Source: Shinella sp. UYSO24 (GTDB lineage: Bacteria > Pseudomonadota > Alphaproteobacteria > Rhizobiales > Rhizobiaceae). From it: a DNA stretch of 64,000 nucleotides. Each line of letters opens with the position of its first letter. Position 1 is the stretch's first letter. The stretch spans positions 124,001 through 188,000 of the forward strand of contig CABHNZ010000002.1 in the NCBI GenBank assembly GCA_902167985.1. The letters run 5' to 3'. The position numbers and the translations under genes were made by a program. Shown here piece by piece: positions 19,057 through 28,631 of this stretch. The notes beneath the pieces are model-generated. The model worked only from the letters and a program-made list of their open reading frames with translations, did not search any database and was not told the DNA's origin.

Positions 19057-19459
19057 CCCACTGACAACCCCTTTGGGCGATCTGATGCGCCTCCGGGATC
19101 GATTTCATGACCATCGTGCCTCATCCGCAAAGTCAGATGAGTGCGCCATCCCGATCATGTCGCGGCCGGTGAGGCAAACCGTAAGCTAAATCCCGAGTGC
19201 GGGGTTTGGTGCAGGGACGTGATGCGCCGAAGCTGGGGGAGGCCGATGCGAATACTCGTGGCGAATATCGTCGTGGTGAATATCGAAAGCGTGTTCGGGG
19301 TTCGGACGATGCTGGGTCCAGTACAGCATCGCGGCAGATACTCAGTGCCATCAGATACAGCGCGCGATCCGAAATGCATTCATGCGCAGGTTGTGCCTCA
19401 AGTGATTGAAAAGAATACCTAAGCGTCCGTAAAGCGAGATCAGGTCATAGGTTTTTTGA
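19057..19459. other. Gene-less stretch before the rightward glycosyltransferases
   Basis: About 400 bases. Small frames on both strands look like chance. A short imperfect direct repeat (GTGGCGAATATCG then GTGGTGAATATCG, about 19259-19290) is the only structure seen. It probably contains the promoter of the rightward operon starting at 19460. Confidence 0.35.
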
Positions 19460-20855
19460 ATGGACACGATTGCCAAAACAGAAGCCGAAGAAGGACGAGG
19501 ACGCTCTCGCGGAGGGTCATCATCCGGCACCGTCCTGCGTTTCCCGAGCACGGCGCAGGGTGCAATGTTGAACGGTAGTGTCGATCTCGCGGCCGACATT
19601 GATCGGGTGGTGGTAATCGACGACTATTCTCTCGCACGTGGCGGCGCGACCGGCCTTGCCCTTCTGTCAGCTCGGCTCCTGCGTCAGCGCGGTATCGCCG
19701 TGAGTTATCTTTGCGGCGATGACGGGGATAATACCGCTCTGGGTGCAACGGGAGTTGAGATCCACGCGCTCGGCGGTCGCGATCTGCTCAATGCGGGTAA
19801 ATTGACAGCGCTCACCAATGGCTTTCACAACAAGGCTGCGGCACGCATGATTGCGGACTGGATCAAAGCCCATGATACGCCAAGGACAGCCTATCATGTA
19901 CATGGCTGGTCGAAGATCCTCTCGCCGGCAGTTTTCCAGGCGCTGGATCCTGTTGCAGAGCGTACGCTGGTTCACGCCCACGACTTCTTCAATGCATGTC
20001 CAAATGGCGCCTTCTACGATTACCAGGATCGACAGGTTTGCGAACGGCAACCGCTCGGGCTGGATTGCCTGACGACGGCTTGCGACAAACGCAGCTACAC
20101 ACATAAGCTTTGGCGTTCGGCCCGCGGGTTCAATCTTTTCCAGCAGCTGCGCAGTCGCGAGAAATTCGCCCGCATCGTTCTCCTGCATGAGGCGATGGAG
20201 AATTTCTTCCTGCGTGCCGGCTATGCACCCAACCGGCTGATTACCTTGCGCAACCCGACGACGCCCTTTCGGGCGCAGCGCGTGGCTGCAGAGCAGAACA
20301 GGGAATTCTTCTTCATCGGCAGGCTTGATGAGGAGAAGGGTGTGCAGGATGCGGCCGAGGCGGCCAGGCTTGCCGGCCTGCCGCTCACCATCATCGGTGA
20401 CGGCCCGCTGCGTGAGACACTCGCAAAAGATCCGAGCATACGCATGCTCGGCTGGCTGGATCAGGCGCAGATCGGCGCTGCTATCGGCTCGGCTCGTGCG
20501 CTGATCATGCCATCCCGCTATCCCGAACCCTTCGGCATGGTCGCCCTGGAGGCCGCCGCAAGCGGCCTGCCGGTCATCCTGTCGAAGACCGCCTTCCTCG
20601 GTGACGAACTCCAGAGGCTGGTGCGGGCATCACTTGTGACATGCGCGATACTTCGGAAATCGCGCGGGCGCTGAAATTCATCGCTGCCATGCCGGAAGAC
20701 GGCTTGCGGTTGATGAGTGAGGCCGCCTTCGAAACCGCACCCCGGCTGTCCACCACACGGGATGGCTGGGGGCGGCCCTTATCGAGCAATACCACGACAT
20801 TTTGACCGCTGCGCCGAGCAATCAGCGTGGCCAAGCCCAGAGGACAAGCCCTTGA
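19460..20855 (+). CDS. Glycosyltransferase family 4 protein, two frame breaks
   Basis: GT-B fold transferase. A divergent N-terminal leader precedes VVVIDDYSLARGGATGLALLSARLLRQRG (donor-independent N-domain), and the C-domain has FFIGRLDEEKGV, IIGDGPLRETL and the donor-binding SRYPEPFGMVALEAAASGLPVI. The frame breaks near 20617 (AGGGCT read as AGGCT) and near 20772 (a run of six G read as five). Repair gives an uninterrupted C-terminus (AGAGITCDMRDTSEIARALKF) ending at TGA 20853-20855, 465 residues. Cysteines in NACPNGAFYDYQDRQVCERQPLGLDCLTTACDKRSY suggest a structural metal or disulfide insert, as seen in some rhizobial GT4s. Confidence 0.82.
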
Positions 20856-20960
20856 GCATCGACACGACGAGCCTGCGCACGGATATCGGCTACTTCAATT
20901 ATCCCGAGCCCGTTGCCTTCGAGCCCACGCGCCGCGCGTGATCGGGGGCAGTCGGGGCAG

Positions 20961-22098
20961 TTGCGCGTTGCTATCGTCCATTACTGGCTTGTGGCAATGC
21001 GTGGAGGCGAAAAGGTCATTGAGGAACTCTGCCAGATGTTTCCGCAGGCGGATATCTATACGCTTGTGATGGACCGCGACCGGCTGAGCGATACGCTCAA
21101 GACAAGGCGCATCTACACATCATTCCTGCAGAAAATCCCTGGCGCCAAGCGGCATTATACAAAGATGCTGCCATTGATGCCTTTCGCGCTCGAACAGTTC
21201 GACCTCAGCGAATACGATCTGGTCCTGTCGAGTGAATCCGGCCCGGCAAAGGGGATCGTCACACGTCCGGATGCGCTGCATATCTGCTATTGCCATTCGC
21301 CGATGCGTTACATCTGGGACCAGTTCCACGTCTATCGCGGCAGCCTGCCCTGGATCGGCCGAATGCTGATGTCCATGACTGCCCCGCTGCTGCGGAGCTG
21401 GGATGTCACGACATCTGCCCGTGTCGACAGTTTCGTTGCCAATTCGGCTTATGTCCGGGGGCGTATCCGCCGTTTCTACAATCGTGACGCAACCGTCATT
21501 CATCCACCCGTCGCGGTGGATGACTTCGTCGTTGGCCAGGGCCGTGGCGATTTCTATCTCTATGCGGGTCAGCTGACGGGCTACAAGCGAGCCGATATCG
21601 CGGTAAGGGCCTGCAGCGAAACGGGCCGCAAGCTTGTGGTGATCGGGGAAGGTGAGCAAACTGCCTATCTGAAATCGATCGCCGGCCCATCGGTGACTTT
21701 CCTTGGCCATCAGCCCTTTCCGGTCCTGCGCGAACATCTATCGCGCTGCAGGGCCTGCTTTTCCCCGGCACCGAGGATTTCGGCATTCTGCCGGTCGAGG
21801 CCATGGCTTCCGGCGTCCGGTTATCGCATTCGATGCCGGCGGCGCACGGGAAACCGTCTCCTCGCCGGATGTCGGGTTGCGTTTCGCCCGGCAGGATGAG
21901 CAGGGGCTTCTGGGGGCGATTGAGGCCTTCGAGGCGCGTGAGACGAGCTATTGCCCGGAAACGATCCGTCAGCATGCGGAGACATTTTCGAGCGCAGTGT
22001 TCCATTCACGCCTGCGCGCCTTCATCAATAATGAACTTGCGGCCCGCAACGAACCCTCTGCGGCCAGCGCGAGGCTGGTGGCCGGAGAGCGCCGATGA
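20961..22098 (+). CDS. Glycosyltransferase family 4 protein, two frame breaks
   Basis: GT-B transferase whose N-domain begins RVAIVHYWLVAMRGGEKVIEELCQMFP. This is the typical first beta-strand and glycine-rich loop, so TTG 20961 is taken as start (TTG 20913 is an in-frame alternative). The middle has ICYCHSPMRYIWD and the C-domain FYLYAGQLTGYKRAD. The frame breaks near 21755 (GGCCCTG read as GGCCTG) and 21814 (GGCCGT read as GGCGT). Repair restores LLFPGTEDFGILPVEAMASGRPVIAFDAGG, the donor-site EX7E-like segment, and runs to TGA 22096-22098 (379 residues). It follows the first GT4 in the rightward operon. Confidence 0.82.
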
Positions 22099-22240
22099 CG
22101 GTCGCCAGGCGGCAGATCATGTCGAGTTTCAGGCCCTGGGGAAGCGGGGCTGATCAGCAGCGGGGGAGCGGAGTGGAGGCTGTGCGCTCCCCCGGCTGCA
22201 ATGAGCCGCGTTCTCGCGACGACAGTATGCGAGGCCCCTT

Positions 22241-23734
22241 GTGAACACTCTGGCGAACAAGACGGCGCTGGCCGGAATATGGACGATTGGCGGAAAGATC
22301 ATCGCCCGCATGATCGATTTCGTCGCGCTTCTGGTTCTGGCTCGCCTTCTGAGCCCCGACGATTTTGGTCTGGTGGCAATCGCCACCTCCATTCTCGTCA
22401 TCGTCGAGACCGTTCTGGATCTGCCGCTGGTCGCGGCCCTGCTGCGTCGCCAGACCCTGTCAGATGGCATGATCAACACGGCTTTCACAATGAATGCCTT
22501 GCGCGGGCTTGCGATCGCGCTGCTGCTCATCCTGCTCGCCTGGCCAACGGCGTGGATCTATGGGGATCCGCGCCTTTTCCCGCTGATGGTGGTGATCTCC
22601 GCCGCCCCGGCGATGCGCAGCATCGTTAGCCCCAAACTCGTTCTGTTCATGCAGCAGTTCGACTTCCGGCGGGAATTCGCGCTGGATGTCATAACCAAGG
22701 GCACTGCGCTCATTGCAAGCGTTAGCGTGGCCAGTCTGACGGGCAGCTACTGGGCCCTTGCGGTCGGCGCAGTCGTAGGGCCGACCATCGCAGCCATTAT
22801 CTCCTATATCATGGCGCCTGTGCGCCCGGTCTGGACGCTTTGCGAATACCGGCAGTTTACCGACATCATCAGCTGGAACACGGTCGGCCAGATCCTGAGT
22901 TCGGTGAACTGGCAGCTCGATCGTCTGCTTCTGCCGCGATTTGCAAGCCTTGCCGTACTTGGCATGTTCTCGATTGCCGACAGTCTCGCCGGTGTCGTGC
23001 ATCAGGTCTTCGTCGGGCCATTGATGCGGCCGCTGATCGCCGGATTTTCCAATCTGGCGGACCGCCAGCGTCTCGTTACCGCCTACCTGAAGTCGACCAG
23101 CGCCATCACTCTGGTCGCCGGTCCTATCCTTCTGATCATGACCGTGCTGGCCGAGCCGCTGCTGCGTCTGGCAGTCGGTGAGAAATGGGTGTCGGCCACC
23201 ACGGTTTTCCAGGGCCTGTGCATCGTCAGCCTGTTCACCCTGCCGACGGCCTCCATGCCGGCGCTTGCGATGGTGCTGGACAAAACACGCTTTGCGGCGC
23301 TTCGAATGGGTCTCGAATTTGCCATCCGCGTTCCGACAGCGATAGTGGCCATCGCTTATTTCGATGCCACAGGCGCGATCATCGCGCGTCTTGTCGGCGT
23401 TCTCGTCGGTTATGCAGCGACGATGGTGATCGTCCGGCATCTGATCGGCGCGTCTATCCTGCGGCAGCTGTCAGCCTTCCTGCGTCCGCTGCTGCCAAGC
23501 TTGCCGATGCTCGCCTTTCTTCTTTGGGCGCAGCCGTGGCTGGCCGTGTTGCCCGTGGGTCTTGGTCTTGCCATCGGGCTTGTCGTCGCCGGGGGCGTCG
23601 CCATGGCTATCTTCTGGCTGTTTGCCCTGGCGCTGTGGCAGGTCCTCGGCGGTCATGGCGGGCTGGAGGGCCTGATTGTCGCAAGGCTCAAGGCCCTGCT
23701 GCGGAAAACCGATCAACGATGGGGTGCAATATGA
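22241..23734 (+). CDS. Wzx-type polysaccharide flippase (MOP superfamily)
   Basis: 497 residues with about twelve to fourteen hydrophobic segments and the WzxC-like N-terminus (KTALAGIWTIGGKIIARMIDFVALLVLARLLSPDDFGLVAIA). It flips the undecaprenyl-linked repeat across the inner membrane for polymerisation by the Wzy protein at 11438. The start is GTG 22241 with a weak upstream GAGG. The stop overlaps the following GH16 start (ATGA 23731-23734), so the two are translationally coupled. Confidence 0.9.
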   Translation: MNTLANKTALAGIWTIGGKIIARMIDFVALLVLARLLSPDDFGLVAIATSILVIVETVLDLPLVAALLRRQTLSDGMINTAFTMNALRGLAIALLLILLAWPTAWIYGDPRLFPLMVVISAAPAMRSIVSPKLVLFMQQFDFRREFALDVITKGTALIASVSVASLTGSYWALAVGAVVGPTIAAIISYIMAPVRPVWTLCEYRQFTDIISWNTVGQILSSVNWQLDRLLLPRFASLAVLGMFSIADSLAGVVHQVFVGPLMRPLIAGFSNLADRQRLVTAYLKSTSAITLVAGPILLIMTVLAEPLLRLAVGEKWVSATTVFQGLCIVSLFTLPTASMPALAMVLDKTRFAALRMGLEFAIRVPTAIVAIAYFDATGAIIARLVGVLVGYAATMVIVRHLIGASILRQLSAFLRPLLPSLPMLAFLLWAQPWLAVLPVGLGLAIGLVVAGGVAMAIFWLFALALWQVLGGHGGLEGLIVARLKALLRKTDQRWGAI

Positions 23735-24597
23735 TGGCGAAAATTTCCACTATCGGCTGGCGTTCCAGGCTGGCAATGGCAAGCTTTGTCATCGCCATCG
23801 CAGGCTTTCTCCTCGTGACGCATATCCGCGCGACGATGGCGGAAGAGCCACTCGATATCGGCAAGTTCGACCTGACATTCGATGAGAGCTTCGATCATCT
23901 CGACGTTTCCGCCTGGGGCGAAAAGAAATCGCGCTGGATAGCGCATACACCATGGAATGGCGATTTCGGCGATGCGCGCTTTACCGATCCGCAGGATGGT
24001 TTCCCCTTTACCACCAAGGATGGTGTGCTGCAGATCGAGGCGCGCAAGGGGCCAGACGGTGTCTGGCGTTCCGGGCTTTTGTCATCGGTCAATCCGCGCG
24101 GAGAGGGCTTTTCGCAGCAATTCGGCTATTTCGAGGCCCGCATGAAGCTGCCGCCGGGCAAGGGCGTGTGGCCGGCCTTCTGGCTGATCGGGCTCGACAG
24201 ATCGAAATTCACATCGGAGATCGACGTTCTCGAATATTACGGTCGGGCACCTTACGAGTTTTCGAGCGGCTTCCATATCTGGCGTCAGGCGCAGGGGGGC
24301 CAGAACAGCACGGGCGGCTACTGGACGAAAGTGCCGGAGGGAAGTCTGAGCAGCGACTATCACACCTATGGTGTCGAGATCCTGCCGAAGACGACAACCA
24401 TTTATTTCGATCGCAAGCCGGTCTGGAGTTTTGAAACACCGCGGGAATTCTGGATGCCCTTCTATCCTCTGGTCAATCTGGCGCTCGGCGCCGGATGGCC
24501 GACGGATGAAACGCCCAATCCATCATTCCTCTATGTCGATTACGTCCATGTCTATAAGCGCAAGGTCGATGTGCTGCAGGATATAGAGACCCGCTGA
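23731..24597 (+). CDS. Secreted glycoside hydrolase family 16 (ExoK-like beta-glucanase)
   Basis: About 288 residues. An N-terminal signal sequence (LAMASFVIAIAGFLLVTHIRATMA) is followed by the GH16 jelly-roll. The catalytic motif EIDVLEYYG gives nucleophile and acid/base Glu in the ExDxxE form. PAFWLIG and YHTYGVEI are further family markers. In rhizobia such enzymes cleave the nascent exopolysaccharide and so adjust chain length, or release it. The start overlaps the flippase stop; ATG 23719 and 23734 are in-frame alternatives. It is the last gene of the rightward operon, with a terminator 177 bases on. Confidence 0.92.
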   Translation: MMAKISTIGWRSRLAMASFVIAIAGFLLVTHIRATMAEEPLDIGKFDLTFDESFDHLDVSAWGEKKSRWIAHTPWNGDFGDARFTDPQDGFPFTTKDGVLQIEARKGPDGVWRSGLLSSVNPRGEGFSQQFGYFEARMKLPPGKGVWPAFWLIGLDRSKFTSEIDVLEYYGRAPYEFSSGFHIWRQAQGGQNSTGGYWTKVPEGSLSSDYHTYGVEILPKTTTIYFDRKPVWSFETPREFWMPFYPLVNLALGAGWPTDETPNPSFLYVDYVHVYKRKVDVLQDIETR

Positions 24598-24959
24598 GGC
24601 GCGTTTCTGAGAGGCCGGAAGCAGCACCAAGCCGCGCAACATGGCTTTACCGCCCGGATGTTACAAACGGGCGGCCATGGAAATAGAAGGATGCTTCAGG
24701 CTCTGGTCGCTCCAGATGCCGGGGCTCTCCGAATGTTTTCGTCTGCTGGCGCAACCGCCGCGCCATCAGACATGGAAATGCCCAGCGCGATCGGCCGGGC
24801 ATTTCCCTTTTTATTCAGCAAGCAGGCCATTTTGTCGGCCTATGCACTTTGAGCGAGCTTCTTTCCGGTCAGCAGACTTTCTGCCTTAGCAGCGGCCGAG
24901 AGGAAGGTTGGCAAGGCCAGCTTTCCGAAGCCGAAAGCCTTGTCGGCATCGGCCTCGGA
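24598..24959. other. Intergenic region between polysaccharide operon and dehydrogenase
   Basis: About 360 bases. It holds the terminator at 24774-24815. On the minus strand there is a coding-like tail (ADADKAFGFGKLALPTFLS to TAG 24840-24842) just after the repaired cytochrome stop. Nothing else was recognised. Confidence 0.45.
24774..24815 (+). terminator. Rho-independent terminator of the rightward polysaccharide operon
   Basis: GGAAATGCCC (24774-24783) pairs perfectly with GGGCATTTCC (24797-24806), followed by CTTTTTATT. The T-run is on the plus strand, so it stops transcription coming from the GH16 gene. Confidence 0.85.
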
Positions 24960-26425
24960 TCAGTTGGCCTCTGCGATCAGGCTGTCGCCTTCTTTGCGCG
25001 ACGAAGCAGGAGGAAGGCGATCAGAAGCGCGATCACGAGTGCCACAATTCCGCCGATCAACACCCCGACACGCGCCAGCTGGACGAGATTGGAACGCGGC
25101 CCACCTTCGCGGATCACCTGCACATCGGCGGGCTTCACGGTCAACTTGGCATTGCCGTAATCCTTCAGGATATAGTTGGCGAGCGAGGCGACTTCCGTAT
25201 TGTCAAGCGAGACCATGGCATTCACCTGATCGCCGAAGGGCGGCATGAAGACATGGCCGTGCTCGGTCTCACGGTCGACACCGTAGAGAATGGTGGCAAT
25301 CAGGTTGGCAGCACTGGGGCCCGCGGTGGCCGCATTCTGGAAGAGGCTCGGATAATAGCCATCTGCCGTGCCCTTTGCATCATAGCCATGGCAGGATGCG
25401 CAGTTTGCAGAAAAGATCTGTGCACCGGCATGGTCGCCCTTCAGCTCTTCGGCAAATTTCTTGCCGCGGAAGGCAGCCGAGTCCGTGCCAGGCTTGCCCT
25501 GATCGAAGCGGCTTTCGCCACTTGCCGGCGTGCCGGCATGAGCGGAGGGTACGCTGCGAATATAGGTGGCGATCGCGTTGAGATCGGCGTCCGTCAGGTG
25601 CTGGAAGGAGTAGCTGATCGCTTCCGCCATGCTGCCTGCTGCCTGCGCCTTGTGCTCGATCCGACCGGTCTTCAGGTAGGCGACGAGTTCGTCCTGCGAC
25701 CAGCTGCCGATGCCCGTCACCTTGTCCGAGGTGATGTCGGGGGCAAACCACGGGCCGACCTGCGCACCGCTGAGATTGAGGCTGGCCTGTTCCTGCATCA
25801 GGAAACCGCGCGGCGTGTGGCACGTGCTGCAATGGGCAGCGCCTTCGGCAAGATACTTGCCCCGGTTCCACTCGGCAGATTGCTTGGGATTGGCAACATA
25901 GGGGCCATTCGGCCGGAACAGCAAGTTCCAGCCCATCATGGAGGCACGGATGTTCATCGGGAAGGGCAGCTTGGTTTCCGGCGCCTTCTCGTCTACCGGC
26001 TGCACACCCTGCATGAAATAGGCGTAGAGCGCGTGGATGTCTTCATCCGTCATCACCGCATAGGCGGTGTAGGGCATGGCGGGGTAGAGGTTTGCGCCAT
26101 CGCCGCGCACACCCTTGCGAACTGCATCGGCAAACTGCGCCTCGGTATAATTGCCGATACCGAATTCTTTCGACGGCGTGATGTTGGTCGAGATGATCGT
26201 TCCAACAGGCGAGGCCAGCGGCAGGCCACCCGCCATGGGCTTGCCGCCTTCATGGTTGGTATGACAGGCCATGCAGTCGGAAGCAGTCGCGATATAGCGG
26301 CCCTTCTCGATCAGTTCCTTGGAAAAGTCCTCGGCGGATGCCACTGCAGGAAGGAGAAGCCCGAGCGAGAGCGGTGCTGCGAGGGCCAGCGATTTGAAGA
26401 TCTTCATGGTGTTGGTCACGATCAT
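24960..26425 (-). CDS. Membrane-anchored triheme cytochrome c subunit of FAD-dependent dehydrogenase
   Basis: It has a signal sequence (IFKSLALAAPLSLGLLLPAVASA), three CxxCH heme c sites (CMACH, CSTCH, CASCH) and a C-terminal membrane anchor (VGVLIGGIVALVIALLIAFLLLRR). This is the electron-transfer subunit that passes electrons from the GMC flavoprotein to ubiquinone, as in gluconate, fructose and sorbitol dehydrogenases. Its ATG overlaps the flavoprotein stop (ATGA 26422-26425). As read, the frame stops at 24977 (RRAKKATA). One G missing near 24974 would give RRAKKGDSLIAEAN ending at TGA 24960-24962, which looks more natural. The internal ATG at 26407 (MKIFKS) is an alternative start. Confidence 0.92.
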
Positions 26426-28056
26426 GCGCCCCGCATCTGGTGGACGATTGCGTCCGCTGCCTTGAGGGCGAGAGCGGTCATGGTGATGGTGCTGTTGCCG
26501 CAGGCCGTCGAGGCCATGGCGCCGCCGCCCGGAATGAACAGGTTCTCGTGGTCGTGGGCGCGGCAATCGACGTCGACGACGGAGTTTCCGGCGTCCTTGC
26601 CCATGATCGTGCCGCCCATGATGTGCTTGCTGTTGTTGAATTTCGGACTGATCTTGACGTCGGTCGCGCCCATTGCTTCGGCGATCTGCTTGCCGATCGG
26701 CAGCGAGTAGGTTTCCCAGGACTTGCGGACGTAATCCCCGACATCATAGTGGATAGAAGGCTTCGGCAGGCCGAGCCAGTCCTTCTTGTCGGAAAGCGTC
26801 AGGCGGTTGTCCGAATTGGGCAGAACTTCATGCGCGGCAACGATATCGGCCGTGCAGGCGGTCATGCGGCGGATTTCCTCATCCAGCGCCTTGCCGACGA
26901 GACCCTTCTTCAGCGCCGCGAAGGTGACGAAGCGGTTGCGGGCGAAGTTGTTGTAGCGGAAATAGGCGCCGGCATGTTCCGAACGGAACGAGCCCTGCGA
27001 GGTTTCCATAATGCCGGAATTGACCACCGGGCCAGCGCCGGACCAGAAGGGCTCCTTGGTCGTCACGGTCAGCGTGCGGGCAGGGTGGTCCATCATGTTG
27101 CGGCCAACCTGATCGGAGGAGTTGGCAACGCCGTTCGGGTTGCGGTCGTCCGTCGACATCAGAAGCAGCTTGGGGTTTTCCAGGCCGTTGGCGGCGAGCA
27201 CGAAGAGCTTGCCGGTGATCCGGTGGGTTTCCTTGTGCTGATCGAGGTAGTGCACGGCCTCGATCTTGTTCTGAGCATTGGTCTCGACCTTGTAGACGAC
27301 CGAGTCCACCAGCAGCGTCGCGCCCTTCTTCTCAAGGCGCGCAAGCGAGGTTTCCGCGTCGTATTTTGCGCCGACGGGACAGACGGGAACGCAGTTGTTG
27401 TTGGAGCAGCAGGCCGGGCGGCCGTCATAGGGCATGCCGCTATTGCGCGCCTGGGCAACCGGGATGTTGTTATAGCCGAGTGTCTTGACGACCTCGGTGA
27501 AACGCTGCTCACCCGGAGAGAACGGCAGCGCCGGCATCGGATAGGGGGCGGAACGCGCGCCAGACTGCGGCCACTGCAGCGCCCGGTCGGCAGGTCCGCA
27601 AATGCCGAGCTTGTGCTCGGTGCGCACGTAATAGGGTTCGAGCGTGTCGTAGTCGAAGGCCCAGTCGCGGCCAACGCCATAGAGCGAATGAAGGCGCATG
27701 TCTTCCGGCGTCAGACGCCAGGACGTGCCGGCCCAGTGCCAGGTGGAGCCGCCTGCGTAGCGGATGAAGGTCTGGTCGTAGGCATCCGGGCCGGTGAACT
27801 GCAGATAGGCCGTTTCCGGCTTGTCGGCGCCGGTCGGGTGCGGCGCCCAGGGGCGCGGCGGATAGGCGACGGACGTGTCGCCCTTGACGCCGAGCGGCGC
27901 GTTGCGCCAGTTCTCGACCACTTCGGCGCGCGTCACGCGCGGTCCGGCTTCGATCATCAGGACGGAATGACCTGCATCAAGCAGCTGTTCGGCGATCACG
28001 ACGCCGACAACGCCCGTTCCGACGATCACGACGTCGGCACTGTTCTTGCTAACCAT
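26422..28056 (-). CDS. GMC-family FAD-dependent sugar/polyol dehydrogenase, catalytic subunit
   Basis: 544 residues. The FAD-binding motif VIVGTGVVGVVIAEQL is near the N-terminus. CC-X4-C-X3-C (Cys216/217, 222, 226) matches the 3Fe-4S ligand pattern of bacterial FAD glucose dehydrogenase. The C-terminal SKHIMGGTIMG and ACGNSTITM segments carry the His and Asn of the GMC active site. The enzyme oxidises a sugar, polyol or sugar acid in the periplasm, where it is carried by the Tat-exported small subunit. The gene order small subunit, flavoprotein, cytochrome is that of gluconate 2-dehydrogenase and relatives; the real substrate is unknown. Confidence 0.92.
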   Translation of the reverse strand: MVSKNSADVVIVGTGVVGVVIAEQLLDAGHSVLMIEAGPRVTRAEVVENWRNAPLGVKGDTSVAYPPRPWAPHPTGADKPETAYLQFTGPDAYDQTFIRYAGGSTWHWAGTSWRLTPEDMRLHSLYGVGRDWAFDYDTLEPYYVRTEHKLGICGPADRALQWPQSGARSAPYPMPALPFSPGEQRFTEVVKTLGYNNIPVAQARNSGMPYDGRPACCSNNNCVPVCPVGAKYDAETSLARLEKKGATLLVDSVVYKVETNAQNKIEAVHYLDQHKETHRITGKLFVLAANGLENPKLLLMSTDDRNPNGVANSSDQVGRNMMDHPARTLTVTTKEPFWSGAGPVVNSGIMETSQGSFRSEHAGAYFRYNNFARNRFVTFAALKKGLVGKALDEEIRRMTACTADIVAAHEVLPNSDNRLTLSDKKDWLGLPKPSIHYDVGDYVRKSWETYSLPIGKQIAEAMGATDVKISPKFNNSKHIMGGTIMGKDAGNSVVDVDCRAHDHENLFIPGGGAMASTACGNSTITMTALALKAADAIVHQMRGA

Positions 28057-28085
28057 GGGGAATAGACTTTTCTTGCGTGAGTTCG

Positions 28086-28631
28086 TCAGAAGCGCGGCAT
28101 CGGAGCCGAAAGCGGCAGGTTCGGCCGGGTCCAGAGATTGGGGCCGGAGAAGCCGAAAGACGGAATGGTGACGATGTCACTTGTCGTCTTGAAGGTCAGC
28201 GCTTCCTCATAGGTGAAGACCGCGGCATCGCGCTTTTCCGAGGAACAGCCGCTATACCAGGCGAAGATCACCCAATGGGCGAAATCCTTGAGTTCGCCCT
28301 CAGGGATATCGGCGAAGAAATCCTCCACCTGTGCTGCATTCTTCTTCTCGGCAATCGCGATGATCGCATCGAGCATCTGGCCGAGGTTCTTGTGCTGGCC
28401 TGCCGCGTTATCGACGATCCGGGCGCCAACCTCAGGGCTTAGCTGGTGGTTTATCAGCAGGCTCGACAGCTTCATGAAGCGATCCTGAAGGGCAGGATCG
28501 ATGGCGGCCAGCGCCATGCTGGGACAGAGGTTTGCAATCATCCCGCCGGCCAGAAGCGTCGCGCTGCCCAGCAGCATGCCGCGGCGTGACGTCATCAGCC
28601 TTCCGGCGGGGTCTTTCGGCAATCTAGTCAT
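28086..28631 (-). CDS. Small (Tat-exported) subunit of FAD-dependent dehydrogenase
   Basis: 181 residues. A twin-arginine signal (SRRGMLLGSATLLAGGMIANLCP) is followed by a gluconate 2-dehydrogenase subunit 3-like domain (LQDRFMKLSSLLINHQLSPEVGARIV). In this family the small subunit acts as a chaperone that carries the flavoprotein across the membrane by hitch-hiking. It is 30 bases upstream of the flavoprotein gene in one operon. The start is taken at 28631 (MTRLPKDPAGR); the frame stays open further upstream but loses protein character. Confidence 0.87.
   Translation of the reverse strand: MTRLPKDPAGRLMTSRRGMLLGSATLLAGGMIANLCPSMALAAIDPALQDRFMKLSSLLINHQLSPEVGARIVDNAAGQHKNLGQMLDAIIAIAEKKNAAQVEDFFADIPEGELKDFAHWVIFAWYSGCSSEKRDAAVFTYEEALTFKTTSDIVTIPSFGFSGPNLWTRPNLPLSAPMPRF

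Noticed and set aside
20852..20941. TTG 20852 as start of the second GT4 gene, overlapping the previous stop
   Set aside because: Joining it to the GT4 frame would need an inserted base to be removed, opposite to every other break in the window; TTG 20961 at the first beta-strand fits better.
24908..26710. 600-codon open frame on the plus strand
   Set aside because: Antisense to the triheme cytochrome and the end of the flavoprotein; no recognisable domain.
26440..28065. 541-codon open frame on the plus strand
   Set aside because: It lies exactly antisense to the FAD-dependent dehydrogenase, is rich in Arg, Gly, Ala and Val, and has no motif or ribosome site; a GC-rich shadow.
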